From Coniella vitis (taxonomy: Eukaryota > Ascomycota > Sordariomycetes > Diaporthales > Schizoparmaceae), in assembly GCA_011317545.1 (NCBI GenBank), contig WUJK01000013.1:1092972-1156971 (forward strand): a DNA stretch of 64,000 bases, written 5' to 3'. Numbering within the stretch: the first letter of the stretch is position 1; each line of letters starts with the position of its first letter. Positions 13,263 to 25,232 of the stretch are shown here, piece by piece. The notes below the pieces were generated by a model, which was given only the letters and a program-made list of their open reading frames with translations, was not told the origin of the DNA and ran no database searches. The position numbers and the translations under genes are program-made.

Positions 13263-14189
13263 ATGGCCACCGTTATTATCTTCGGCCCAACAGGCAATAA
13301 TGGTTCCGTCGCCGCTCGAATCGCCCACGAGAAAGGCGCCAAAGTATGGCTCGCTATGCGCGACCCCTCCAAAGCCATCCCAGGCCTTAGCTCCGCGGAC
13401 GAGAAAACCGGCAACTACTCACGCGTCCAGGCAGACCTTAGCAAGCCCGAAACCGTCGCCGCTGCCGTTAAGACTTCGGGCGCCACCCGTGCCTTTATTT
13501 ACGTCGCTCAGGGCACGCGCGACTATATGAAGGCTACCGCCGAAGCGCTTAAAGCCGCCGGTGTCGACTTTGTCGTCCTGTTAAGCAGCTATACTATTGG
13601 GAATACTCCTCCCGCCGAGGTGCAGCCGAGCGAGTTTATCCCATACGCGCATGCGCGGCTCGAGGTTACACTGGACGAGATCTACGGACCGGATCGGTAT
13701 ATAGCTGTGCGCCCCGGTGGATTTGTTACGAATTTGTTAAGGCAGAAGGAGGGGATTCGTACGGGGCAGGTGAAGATGTATGCGCCCGGGTTTAAGATTG
13801 ACTGCATTACGCCCGTGGACATGGGCGGGGTTATCGGGACGATTTTGGCTGAGGGGCCGCGGGATGGGCAGCGCAAGGTCTTTCTCTATGGCCCCCAGAT
13901 TCTGTCCCAGAAGCAGGGGCTGGAGATTATTGGCGAGGTGCTAGGGAAGGAAATCAAGGTTTCGAGCATTACTGCAGAGGAAGCGTTGGAGCAGTATCTT
14001 GCTAAAGGTGCTCCTAAGCCAATGGCCGAGTATATGATTCGGGCGTTGGGCGACACAGACCCCGAGCTGGAGGATGGATCGTGGCTTGCGCATTATAAAG
14101 AAGGGATTGAGAATGTGCAGAAGTATACCGGAAAGCCTGCTACTGGGTTCCGGGAGTGGGTTGAGGCAAACATAGAGCTCTTCAAGTGA
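13263..14189 (+). CDS. NmrA-like NAD(P)-binding Rossmann-fold protein
   Basis: Complete intron-free gene for 308 residues, typical for the NmrA/isoflavone-reductase-like branch of atypical short-chain dehydrogenases. The N terminus has a Rossmann fold with the dinucleotide loop GPTGNNG at residues 8-14. MRDPSKA follows at about residues 37-43, the usual place for NADP-phosphate recognition, and then VLLSSYTIG near 100 at the classical fourth strand. Members act as redox-sensing regulators or as NAD(P)H-dependent reductases; sequence alone does not decide which. Codon use and CpA/TpG content are normal, so it has escaped RIP although retroelements start within 700 bp. It lies 5.4 kb from the PKS. 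It could be a tailoring enzyme or regulator of that pathway, but the spacing gives no strong support. Confidence 0.85.
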   Translation: MATVIIFGPTGNNGSVAARIAHEKGAKVWLAMRDPSKAIPGLSSADEKTGNYSRVQADLSKPETVAAAVKTSGATRAFIYVAQGTRDYMKATAEALKAAGVDFVVLLSSYTIGNTPPAEVQPSEFIPYAHARLEVTLDEIYGPDRYIAVRPGGFVTNLLRQKEGIRTGQVKMYAPGFKIDCITPVDMGGVIGTILAEGPRDGQRKVFLYGPQILSQKQGLEIIGEVLGKEIKVSSITAEEALEQYLAKGAPKPMAEYMIRALGDTDPELEDGSWLAHYKEGIENVQKYTGKPATGFREWVEANIELFK

Positions 14190-14216
14190 GCTTGCGGACC
14201 TGAAGGGGGCCAAGGT

Positions 14217-14664
14217 TTTGTGCAAAGTTTAGAGCCACTTCTGTCCTTAATCCCCTCGGCATCCACCTTATCACCTCCGGCCGCTAAACTCTGCGCCCGC
14301 AGTATTAATAAAAGCCGACTTTTCTCCGCATTAGAGCTGGCAAGCCCTTGGGCTCCCTCTTGCGCAGCTAATAATAGGTAGCTCTGAGCCTCGATAATGC
14401 AGTCCTTTTCGGAGATCTCTTTTCTCGCCGCTACTAGCGCATCCTTATATTAGTCAACCTCCATCTCCATAATCTCCTTTCCCAACACCTCTTCGTTAAG
14501 TCGGTCGGCATATCTGGACAAGAGGTCGAGCATTGCTTGATTAGGAGATCTAACCCGTTCGAGGCAGGTTTATAGCTGGGTATATGAATACTCAGGGTCC
14601 TCTATCCCTTCGTCGATCATGTTTTCATTGATATCGCGCTGTCCATGCTCCCTAACCATAACCC
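14217..14664 (-). pseudogene. Decayed coding fragment, coiled-coil, gag-like
   Basis: Read on the minus strand from an ATG near 14660, the sequence gives a largely continuous peptide rich in Glu, Lys, Ala and Leu (EEVLGKEIMEMEVD, then DALVAARKEISEKD). It is interrupted by a TAA after YTQL and a TAA after MEVD, both where CAA would fit. Composition and predicted helicity resemble N-terminal gag segments of fungal retroelements, but no zinc knuckle is present. Probably a RIP-affected fragment; function unknown. Confidence 0.3.
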
Positions 14665-14903
14665 ATCTTAGCCTATAATATAATACCGGTTCATAAGAAC
14701 ATACTAATATAATAAAGTGGCACATTTATTGAGAATAAGAATAACGGCGGTGGGAAGTCGAAAATATTATATTCATTTCCAGTCAACTAATCCATTAATC
14801 CGTATCGTATAGGGCGCTCCTAGCACCTGTCTTAAAAAGCCAGAGAAACTAATACCGAAAAGCCTTTTCCTCGTCTGCTATAGTATTTGCACGTCTGCCT
14901 TAT

Positions 14904-14941
14904 TGTAATAATCCTTGCCTGAATCCCTAATTCTGGAAGTA
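14904..14941 (-). mobile_element. LTR end fragment
   Basis: 38 bp matching, in reverse orientation, the 3' end of the chromovirus LTR found throughout the window. It keeps the TGT terminus (TGTAATAATCC) and abuts the next LTR start directly. Confidence 0.7.
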
Positions 14942-14942
14942 C

Positions 14943-15285
14943 TGTTATAACCCACGGTCATGCAGGAACAGGCCAGCGCAACCATATGCCAGCAAATCGG
15001 AACCTCAACGGACCGATAAGGATCTCTTATATAAACAGGTCACACAGAACGACACAACCAGGGTTAGGGTTATACAGGATAGGGGTAGACCGCAAGGACC
15101 GCACTACAACTCCATCGACTTAGACCGCAATAGTCGACGAGCGACTTTATCGGTCCAAGGTACTATTCAGGGAATAGAAGGAAACAACGGAAGGATATAA
15201 GGATAGGAGTTTACGGCTTAATATTAGATAGTTTCCTTATAGTCTTTAGTTATAAATCTAAGTATTATTTTATATAATAGGGTAA
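14943..15285 (+). mobile_element. Truncated chromovirus LTR
   Basis: Begins TGTTATAACCC with both CpA and TpG still present (ACAGGTCACACAG), so it is less RIP-affected than its neighbours. It contains the internal GGGTTAGGGTT telomere-like motif near 15061. It stops at AGGGTAAT, where the next LTR begins, so about 135 bp of its 3' end are missing. Confidence 0.75.
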
Positions 15286-18200
15286 TATTATAACCCACGG
15301 TTATACAGGTTACAGGAACAGGCTAGCGCAACTATATGCTAGCAAATCGGAACCTTAACGGACCGATGGGGATCTCTTATATAAGAAATATAAGGGTTAG
15401 GGTTACGAAAGATAATACGATAAGGACCGATAGAACCGCTAGCGGTCCTAACGATTATATAAGTGGACCGAAGAAGTTGCTATCGACTCTTACGGTCTAA
15501 GGTATTATTTAGGGAATAGCAGTTAATAATAGAAGGATATAAGGATAGGAGTTTATAGCTTAATATTAGATAGTTTCCTTATAATCTTTAGTTATAAATC
15601 TAAGTATTATCTTATATAATAGGGTAATCCTTCTTAATTACTTATAATACTTAATATTACTCGATAATGTATAAAGACTTAAAAGTAATACTTCCCTACC
15701 TACTAATATATAACTTATAGGTACTTCTAGCATCCGGGATTTAGGTAAGGATTATTATATTTTTATAACTCTTATTTAGGACGGTTTATATATACCTCTT
15801 AGGTAATATTAAGTATAATATTTAATTATAATACTAATAATTCTAGCCCCCTTAACGGTTAACTAAACCTAGAATACTAATTAGTAACTCTTAACTATTA
15901 TTAACGTACTTACTATATATATTATAGAACTCGAGGCTTAAGGAAGTATTAGCGGAACTCCTAATAAGCCTTTTAAAATAGAATAGCTTAAGGTCTATTA
16001 TAGATAAGAAGACGATATTTAACCTTTTATTATAGCCCTTAAAGCTTACTTCTACTACTATTAATAGTAATTCCCTATTAAAGCTAAGAAAATAGAATTC
16101 GTAGCTAATAGGCTTAAAGGCGATATACTTATAAGGTTTAAACCTATCCTACGGAACTTCTTAGAATTCGATACGGAAGAAACTAGAGAAGATAAGACTA
16201 ACGAACTCTTTATATTATTCGAAACCTTCGCCTAAATACTTAAGGAAACCTTTAGAAACCCTAACGAAAAGCGTAATATAGAATATAAGATCTCCTAACT
16301 TAAGTAAACTAAATTAATATCGTATTATATAATACTCTTTAGATAAATTATATTATATCTTTATTAGGACGATAAACCCCTTATAATAGCTTATTATAAT
16401 AAACTTAAAGAATCTATTAAAGATAAACTATATAAGATACCCCGATTAAAGATATTCGTAGAATTCGTAATAATAATAATAGCTATCGACGATTATAATT
16501 AGGAAAGGAATTAGGAATAATAAGGAAGGTAAAGACCTATTATTAACTTTATACCTAGGGCTAATACCGGAAAACGATATTAATAGCTACTTTATATTAT
16601 AGGCCTACCTATAATATTGCCTTCGCCCGACGTGCTTAATAAATTGACTAGATCTTCTGAAACGTATTTAGAAGATTGTATACCTTTTGCCTTAACCGCC
16701 TAAGCGAAAGGTTCCGTATATCGGAGACGGCCGTAGGAACGCTAGTTAATTCCTAAAGCCCTATAGGGGCTAGCCCGTTATATATCTTCCAAACAAAATC
16801 CTAAGGTCGTAAGTTCGAGCTACGGAGTGCTAAAAGTCTTAGATACCCCTTCTATATAAACTTCGGCTTATAAAGCAACGTCGCGGGTAAGCTTTAGGGG
16901 TCCGACGTTATTAAAGGGAGAGAAGGGAGGTAATATTATAGGCCTACCTATAATATTGCCTTCGCCCGACGTACCTAATAAGTTAACTAGATCTTCTAAA
17001 ACGTGTTTAGAAGATTGCGTACCTTTTGCCTTAACCGCCTAAGCGAAAGGTTCCGTATATCGGAGATAGCCGCAGGAACGCTAGTTAATTCCTAGAGCCC
17101 TATAGGGGCTAGCCCGTTACACTTTAACGCTTTATACCCCGATAGAATAAATACCGCGGGATAGTAACTAGCGGTATAATATACTTAGGCCCTATAGAGC
17201 TCGATATAGCTTAAAGGAAACCTATAAATAAGGAATACTTTAATTATAATAGGATAGGCTACTTTATATAAGAATACCGGTAACCTAAGAAACCTAGAGA
17301 ATTTAAGAAAATCCCCGAAGGACGATAAACTAATATTATAATACGTAAGATTATAAACTCTACTCCTAGCTAAAATTAGCTCTTAGAGTAAGTATCGGAC
17401 GATTCCGATTATAAACTCCTTAACTAAACCTTCTATTATAAGGATAATTATATAATATACCTTTCGGTAAAGTAAGGCTTAGGATAATTCCCTTAGAAAC
17501 CTTATAAGGAACGATAAATTATAATTACCTAAAGGATACCCTTCCCTACGGATAACGATTTATTCGAAAAACTAATAATAAAGTAATAAGCCTAGCTTAT
17601 TAGAGAATACCCCTATTAGTGCGATATAGAAGGGTATAAGCTACCTAACGAAACGAAAACCGTATAAAGTAATATTACGGAAATTATAAAATAATAGGAA
17701 ATATTTTATATTAATTAGGATACTAGCGCTTAAACTATTAACGAAGAAACGAGCTTAGAATTAGGAAGCTTTATAAACGAAAAAATCGATAAAGGAGATA
17801 TATACTACCTTATCTATAATATTATACTTAGAGAACTATTCCGAATAATAACCTATTAAGATAAAACCCCCCTTATATAGGAAGATATACGAATTAATTA
17901 TCTCTACGAAAAGTATTATTAGATTATATAGTTTACCTATATTATATATAATTATAGATAATACTTTAAATATAAGGTAATTAACAAATAATTCCCTATA
18001 TACGAGATAGGGTATAATATTATCGCTTATAATAACGATAATAGCGATTATTATAAAGTACTTAAAATAAAGGGAAACTACGCTAATATTAGCCTTATAT
18101 ATAATACCCCTTATAAATATATTATACGATAAGTAAGATAATACTAATATACGATACCCTAATACGTATTTTATATATAAGAAAAAGCGCTCGACTAGTA

Positions 18201-18500
18201 TAAAATACGCGAATAGAAATAAAGGGGAAAGCTTATAAAGCCCGTATATATAGAACCTATATATTATAGCTTCTATAAGCGCGCCGATTATATAGAATAC
18301 CTAGCGGATAAAGCGTATACCTACTATAACCTTAAGGATAGTTAGCCCGGAGTATAAACTCCCTATATAGAAGAAGAGAACTAAGCGTACTTATAGCGAT
18401 AGGCCGTAGTATATATACGATACGGAATACGATAAGCTAAGAACTTAGTATAAATAGTAGCCCTTAGAGTATAATAGGAATAATAGAACCTAAAAGGTAA
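15286..18500 (+). mobile_element. Partial Ty3/gypsy element A: LTR plus gag region, RIP-degraded
   Basis: LTR 15286-15759 is followed by leader and a gag-like region. Readable gag pieces include FETFA and KETFRNPNEKRN near 16220-16270. A zinc-knuckle remnant lies near 17235-17280, where one Cys and the His have become Tyr, as TGC-to-TAC and CAC-to-TAC changes would cause. The N-terminal gag differs from elements B and C in this window, so this is a related subfamily or a recombinant. The element is cut at 18500 by a minus-strand LTR. A miniature retroelement lies inside (16595-17121). Stops are everywhere in the sense frame; it cannot encode protein. Confidence 0.8.
16595..17121 (+). mobile_element. 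TRIM-like miniature LTR element nested in gag
   Basis: Two direct repeats of exactly 188 bp (16595-16782 and 16934-17121) differ mainly by C/T and G/A changes and flank only 151 bp. The second ends TTACA; the starts read TATTATAGG, as expected for a RIP-mutated TGTTATAGG. A polypurine tract (AAAGGGAGAGAAGGGAGG) lies directly before the second repeat, as in LTR retroelements. The 5-bp duplication CTTTA flanks the unit (16590-16594 and 17122-17126). There is no coding capacity. This fits a terminal-repeat retrotransposon in miniature, mobilised in trans. Confidence 0.85.
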
Positions 18501-18982
18501 TATAATAATCCTTGCCTGAATCCCTGATTCTGGAAGTACCTATAAGTTATATATTAGCAGGTAGGGAAGTATTACCTTTAAGCTTTTGTATATTATCGAG
18601 TAATATTAAGTATTATAAGTAATTAAAAGGGATTACCCTATTATATAAAATAATACTTAGATTTATAACTAAAGACTATAAGGAAATTATCTAATATTAA
18701 GCTATAAACTCCTATCCTTATATCCTTCTATTATTAACTACTATTCCCTAAATAGTGCCTTAAACCGATAATATCGCTCGTCGATTATTACGGTTTAAAT
18801 CGATAGAATCGTAGTACGGTCCTTATAATCTACCCTTATCCTATATAACCCTAACCCTAGTTATATTATCTAGTATAACTTTATTATATAAGAGATCCCT
18901 ATAGGTCCGTTAAGGTTCCGATTTACTAGTATATAATTATACTAGCCTATTCCTATAACCTATATAACCGTAGGTTATAATA
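18501..18982 (-). repeat. 3' LTR of element D
   Basis: Reverse-orientation LTR of about 482 bp. The termini read TATAATAATCC and GGTTATAATA, that is, RIP-altered TGT...ACA. It interrupts element A at 18500. Confidence 0.8.
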
Positions 18983-19771
18983 TTATCTCCCTTTTATCGG
19001 TCTTTATCCTTAAAGATTATAATTATTTCTATAAATAGTCCTGCCTAATATTCTTACTTCGGATTATACTTTCCTAATTCGTTATATCGTTAAGAATTAA
19101 TAAAGTTCGTTATAAAAAGACCGAATAAACTTCTTCCCTTTAGTTATCTATACTAGATCGTTATTCTAAGATACCCTTCTATTTTTCTTATTAATCCCGT
19201 TAAGTTCCTTATTTAGCCTCCGAAGAGGATTCTTCTCGCTATTCGGAATATATTCGCTATAAGCGAGGAAACTATAATATATAAGGCTTAACTCCTATAT
19301 AAATATAAAAAATTACCCGTTAATATTTATTAGCTAAGGTAGCCCTTAATATTATTAAAGAGGAGCTTAAATAGGCTATTACGAAAGTACGCCGGTTATA
19401 TAAGGAGCGTTATATATAGGCTAATAAGATAGTATATATTATTTATTACGGTTTAGATATAATCGAGGAGTTAGATTATATTAAAGCAGAGGAGTTAGAA
19501 AAGGAGCGTTTAGCTGCTAAGGCTATAAGGCGTCCTACGGAGTTAGTTATTCTCGAAGGCCCGTTACCTAAGGGTTTTATAACTATTATATTAGAGGATT
19601 TTAATTAGTCTAGGTTTTCTCCGTTATCTCTGTCTAATTTTCTTATTAGTAATTTATAGGATATTAGGGCTTCTAGTTTATAACTTTAATTTCTTTAGAG
19701 TTACTATTAGTAGTCCTTAATAAGGGGTTTCGTTATTCTTATAGGTAGCTATTATAGTTAAAGATATAAGT

Positions 19772-19843
19772 AATCTTATAGCTTAATAGTTAGAGTTCCT
19801 AGTTTCTTACTAAGAGGTCTAGGGTTCGATTCCCTATAATACT
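19772..19843 (+). pseudogene. tRNA-like cloverleaf, RIP-altered
   Basis: A 72-nt stretch fits tRNA geometry: acceptor 7 (five of seven pairs), TA at positions 8-9, D arm GCTT/GAGT with 8-nt loop, anticodon stem CCTAG/CTAAG (four of five pairs) with loop TTTCTTA, 5-nt variable region, and a perfect T arm TAGGG-TTCGATT-CCCTA. By position the anticodon would be TCT, but base 37 is T, so identity is uncertain. The mismatches include C-to-T type changes. It lies in element D beyond the chromodomain, in a place where elements B and C have different sequence. Most likely a captured or degraded tRNA gene. Confidence 0.45.
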
Positions 19844-22800
19844 TTCTCTATCTAAGGCTATAATAACTTTTATTTTTCGTATTCTTTAATAAGGTCTAGG
19901 TATATATTCTTTAGTAGTTCCTAAGTATTTTCCGAATTATTATAATCTTTCTATTTAATAAGGTATTATTTTCCGTATCCGTATTTATATAAGTCGAGAA
20001 TCTATTTAACTTCGTATTATACTTATTCTAGTTCGATAATATCTATATCGTACGAGAGTTCTACGTCTATTAGTACTAGTTCTAGGAGTAAAATATAGAA
20101 GACTAGGTATAGGCGTATATATAGGATTTCCAATTTATAGTTAATTAGTAAAGTCTATTATATAATTTTATAAGGTCCGAGTTTTTTATAATCGAGTTTA
20201 TCGCTAAATCTAATAGTTTTAATATTTTTATAGTTAAGGTAGATTTTATCTCCCTTTTATAGGATTAATCCCTTAATCCTTTTCTAATTAACGTATTTCG
20301 TTATTTATTCTTTAACGTCCTAAAGTATATATCGAGTATCTTTATATAATTACTTAATTCTTCTAATATATTAATCTGCTATTTCTACGTTTCTACCTAG
20401 TAATATTTCGTAGTATACCGTAGGGTTATATCCGTAGAATAGGAAGAATAGTAATTTTCTTATACTCGGTATATCTATACTATTATAAGCGAATTATACT
20501 ATAGGTAAGAGTTCGACCTAATTATCTTATTCGTAGTTAATATAGTATCGTAGATATTATTCTATAATCTAGTTAATATATTCTATTTATCTGTCTATCT
20601 AAGGATAAAATACTATAGATATATATTATATCGTTCCGAGGTATTTAGTAAGTAAGATCTAGAATTTTAATATAAACTTTCTATCTCTATCTAATATAAT
20701 TTCCTAAAGTATTCCGTAGTTAGCGATAATAATACGGAGGAATATATATACGAGTTCTTCTATAGTATTACTTTCTTTATATAATAGGAAGTATATATAC
20801 TTACTTAGTTTATAAACTACTACTAAGATATTATTATACTATACTTTAGTTAAGGGTTCTCGTAAGAGAGGTAGCTTAGTAATAAAGTCTAGATTAATAG
20901 ATAACTAAATAGTTATAGGTATTAGTAGAGGTTATAATAGTCCGTAAGGTTTATATCGTTCTATTTTATTCCGTTTATATATATTATAGTTATTAATAAT
21001 ATCCGTAACTCGTTTCTTAAGGTTTAATAGATTCTAATAATATTAGATCCTTTTATAGGTTACTCTATTTCCTTAGTATCTATATACTAATACGCTATAG
21101 ATACTTCTAATATAATCGTTTTATTCCGATATTATTATACTATTAAGGTTAGGTATTTTTCCTTCGATATATAGTATTACGTTGAATTCCTTAGTAATAG
21201 ATAATATAGTAAGGTTACCTTCCGAATCTTCCTTAAAGATTATTATAATATCTTGGTCTTTACTATTGCTATCCTTATAATCTAACCGTCTGCTAAGAGC
21301 GTTTATTCGCTCGTTTTCTTTACCTTTACGGTAGCTAATCTTAAAGTCGAATTCTAATAGGAATTCGTATTATCTAATTTATCGTTTATTAAGCTACTTT
21401 ATTAAAGTAAATACCTAAAGATTCTTATAATCTATATATATAAGAATTTATTATTTTACGCTAATAGGATAATATCGCTATTCCCTAAAAGCTTCTACTA
21501 TTACTATAAATTCCTAATCGGGCGTTCCGTAGTTAAGTTCTAGTCCGTTTAGCTTCTTATTAAAGTTATTAATTATCTATAATCGTCCTTTATTATCTTA
21601 TTATCCGAGTTATCTACCGAATATATAATCTAATACGTTTATCTCGATCTTAAAAACTTTATCTTAATCTATTTCGATTAGGATTAGTTCTAATATAACT
21701 ACGTCCTTAATTATACTAAAGGCTTTCTATACCTATTCGTTCTAATTAAAGGTAATATCCTTTTTCGTAAGTTCTATAAGTAATACTATATTACTATTAT
21801 AGTTCTTAATAAATTATCGGTAGAAGTTAGTATAGCCTAAGAAGGCTCTAATATCCTTATTATTCTAAGGTATAGGCTAGTCCCTAATTGCCTATACTTT
21901 ATCTTTCTATATTTATATATACCCTAGTATAATAATATATCTAAGGTAGTTAACTTCTTAAGTATTCTAATTATATTTAGTAAGTTCTATTAAAATCTTA
22001 TTATCTTAGAGGATTTATAGGATTATCGTAATATACTTCTAGTATTCCTCGAATATCTTTAAGTAAATAAGGATATTATTTAGGTAAGCGATTATAAAAT
22101 AGTCGAGGTATTCGTATAAGATAAAGTTTATTATTTCCTAGAATAATATAGGGGCGTTAGTAAGTCCGAATAGTATAATAAGGTACTCGAAATATCTATA
22201 GCGTATTCTAAATACTATTTTCTATTCTTCTCCGGGTTTAATACGAATATATATATATCCTTCTTTAAGGTCGAGGGCTATAAACTATTAGGCTCCTCTA
22301 AGTCTATCTCTAAGTTCTTTAAAGAGAGGTAAGGGGTACCGATTCTTAATTATAATATCGTTAAGTTGCCGATAGTTAACGTATAGTTATAGTTTGCCGT
22401 TTTTCTTTAGTATAAATAGGATTAAGTATCTTACTAGTAAATAGGAGGGTCTAATATAGCCTTTCTTAAGATTTTCGTCGATATATTCTCTAAGTACTTT
22501 AAGTTTATCCTTATCTAATCCGTAGATAGGAAAGAACTTTAATTATTCTCCTTCCTTAAGTAGGATCTTATAGTTATATAGGCTATACTCTAGTAGGCTA
22601 TTATCGAATTTTCCTTAAAATAGTTTTATAAACTTCCGATACTCTTCTAGTATACCGGAGAGGTCTTTAAACGTATCTTCGTCTTATATAGTTGCTATTA
22701 TAAGGAGATATTATTATATATACTTAGTTTCTTTTTAAACTTATCGCGATAATATATCCTATTACCTATAGAATCCTATTATATCGTATCCTAATCTACT

Positions 22801-24142
22801 ATATCCCTTATTCTATTAGGTATTAATTATCGCTAGATCCTTCTTTATAAGCTATCGAGGTTTATTATATCCTAGGGTAGTTATCGCCTTAGCCTTTCTC
22901 GATTTAGAGGTATATATAAATTCGTTTAAGCCCCTATTATCTAGGTATCGCTTAATAACTAAATCCGATCCTATACCTTTAATTATAACCGCTTCTTAGG
23001 TATCCGCTTTATCCTATAAAATATAGCTATTAGTCTAATCGATTCGAGGATTTTCCTTTCTTAATTATAATATACCTAAGATTAGCTTATATTATATAGT
23101 ATCTATAATATCGAAGTTTATTAGTATTATATATCCGTAGATTATAACTAATAATTAATTAGATTCTATATCGATAATACCTTAGCTATAAGCGATTTCT
23201 ATACCTTTTATAGTATTAAGTTTATAGGGTTTTATCTTCTTCTTCTAAGGTATCCGTTCTCTATTAATAACGCTTAGGGATATAAAGTTTCCTTATATTC
23301 TGCTATCTAGGAGTACTATATAGTATTTATTATTAATTCGTACTACGATTTTCAAATATTCGTATATCGAGCTATCTATTATATAAAGGGACTTTATCGT
23401 AAGTCCTAATTGCTTATTATCCCTTATAGGCGATCCTTGCTTTTTAGGTTCTACTATTCTTATTATACTCTAAGGGCTATTATCTATACTAGGTTCTTAG
23501 CTTATTATATTCCGTATTATATATATACTGCGGCCTATCGCTATAGGTACGCTTGATTTTCTTCTTCGGTATACGGAGTCTATACTCCGGGTTTGCTATT
23601 CTTAATAATATAGTAGATTCGTACTTTATCTGCTATATATTCTGCGTAGTCTATGCTCTTATAGAAGCTATAGTATATAGGTTCCGTATATATAGGCTTT
23701 GCGCGCTTTTCCCTTCGCTTTTATTCGCGCATTCTATACTAGTCGAGCGCTTTTTCTTATACGTAAGGTGCGTACTGGGGTATTATATATTAGTACTATT
23801 TTACTTATCGTATAAAATATTCGTAGGGGGTATTATATATAAGGCTAATACTAGCGTAGTTTCCCCTTATTCTAAGTACTTTATAATAGTCGCTATTATC
23901 GTTATTATAAGCGATAATATTATGCCCTGTTTTATACGTAGGGAACTATTCGTTAATTACCTTATATTTAAAGTATTATCTATAATTATATATAATATAG
24001 GTAAACTATACGATCTAGTAGTATTTTTCGTAGAGGTAATTGATTCGCATATCTTCCTATATAAGGGGGGTTTTATCTTAATAAGATATTATTCGGAATA
24101 GTTCCCTAAGTATAATACTATAGATAAGGTAGTATACGTTTC

Positions 24143-24622
24143 TATTATAACCCACGGTTATGCAGGTCATAGGAACAGGCCAGCGCAACTATATACTAGC
24201 AAATCGGAACCTTAACGGACCGATAGGGATCTCTTATATAAGAATATAGAATAGTATAATTAGGGTTAGGGTTAGATTACCTTAAGAACTAAGATAGTTA
24301 GAGCGATAATAATCTAAATAATCCAAATAAGCTAACGCTCCTATCGCTCTAGGTAATCCAAGGATCTATACTTACTATAGATAGGAAATAATAGAAGGAT
24401 ATAAGGATAGGAGTTTACGGCTTAATATTAGATAGTTTCCTTATAGTCTTTAGTTATAAATCTAAGTATTATTTTATATAATAGGGTAATCCCTCTTAAT
24501 TACTTATAATACTTAATATTACTCGATAAACGTACGGAGATTTAAAGGTAATACTTCCCCGCCTGCTAATATATAACTTATAGGTACTTCTAGAATCCGG
24601 GATTTAGGTAAGGATTATTATA
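24143..24622 (+). repeat. LTR 4, left edge of nested block
   Basis: LTR of about 480 bp with TATTATAACCC start and ATTATTATA end. It has the internal GGGTTAGGGTT motif near 24261-24272 and a TATATAA box about 95 bp from the start. It is followed by a 125-bp leader fragment that ends at the next LTR. Confidence 0.8.
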
Positions 24623-24747
24623 TTTTTATAACTCTTATTTAGGATAGTCTATATATACCTCTTAGGTAATATTAAATATAATAATAGCTCCTTAAACTCC
24701 TACCCTGTTTACCTTAGGAGAAGGATATCGCTAGGTTATAACCTAGG

Positions 24748-25232
24748 TGTTATGACCCACGGTCATATAGGTCACAGGAACAGGCCAGCGCAACCATATA
24801 CCAGCAAATCGGAACCTTAACGGACCGATAGGGATCTCTTATATAACCAAGTTACACAGGATAACATAGTCAGGGTTAGGGTTATACAAACCAATCAGGA
24901 ACGGATCATTAAGATTATTAGATAATCCAGCAGAGCCGGATTATTAAGATCGCGAGATAATCTAGATAATCTAGGGTTAAACAGGGTATTTAACGCAGAA
25001 TAACGGAAGGATATAAGGACGATAGATTTCCTAGCTATTAGATAGTTTTCCTTATAGTCTTTAGTTATAAATCTAAGTATTATTTTATATAATAGGGTAA
25101 TCCCTCTTGATTACTTGTGATACTTAATATTGCTCGATAACGTACGAAGACTTAAAGGTAATACTTCCCTACCTGCTAATATATAACTTATAGGTACTTC
25201 CAGAATCCGGGATTTAGGTAAGGATTATTATA
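24748..25232 (+). repeat. LTR 5, 5' LTR of element B
   Basis: Starts TGTTATGACCC with an intact TG terminus and is fairly rich in CpA, so it is among the least RIP-affected LTRs here. It keeps the GGGTTAGGGTT motif near 24872-24882. Confidence 0.8.

Larger units (their letters stand above)
18501..24142 (-). mobile_element. Chromovirus element D, 3' part: LTR, chromodomain, integrase, RT, protease
   Basis: Minus-strand Ty3/gypsy element. The 3' LTR is 18501-18982, and the internal region runs leftward in transcription order. The chromodomain remnant lies at about 19955-20035, matching the reverse complement of the clear chromodomain in element B. RT lies around 22080-22420 and the protease DSGA region near 23300. 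The gag part stops abruptly at 24142 and resumes at 39829, because a plus-strand block with GTTTC duplications inserted there. CpA/TpG are nearly absent and sense stops are dense, so it is dead by RIP. After the chromodomain its sequence differs from B and C and holds a tRNA-like cloverleaf. Confidence 0.85.

Noticed and set aside
16783..16845. tRNA gene inside the miniature element
   Set aside because: Only a T-arm-like and variable-region-like piece is present; no matching anticodon or acceptor stem can be formed.
23553..24101. 182-aa plus-strand ORF resembling a hydrophobic membrane protein
   Set aside because: It is antisense to the gag/protease region of the minus-strand element D. Matching antisense frames recur at 26848-27192 and 33915-34343 in the plus copies; their hydrophobic look comes from RIP-driven AT richness.
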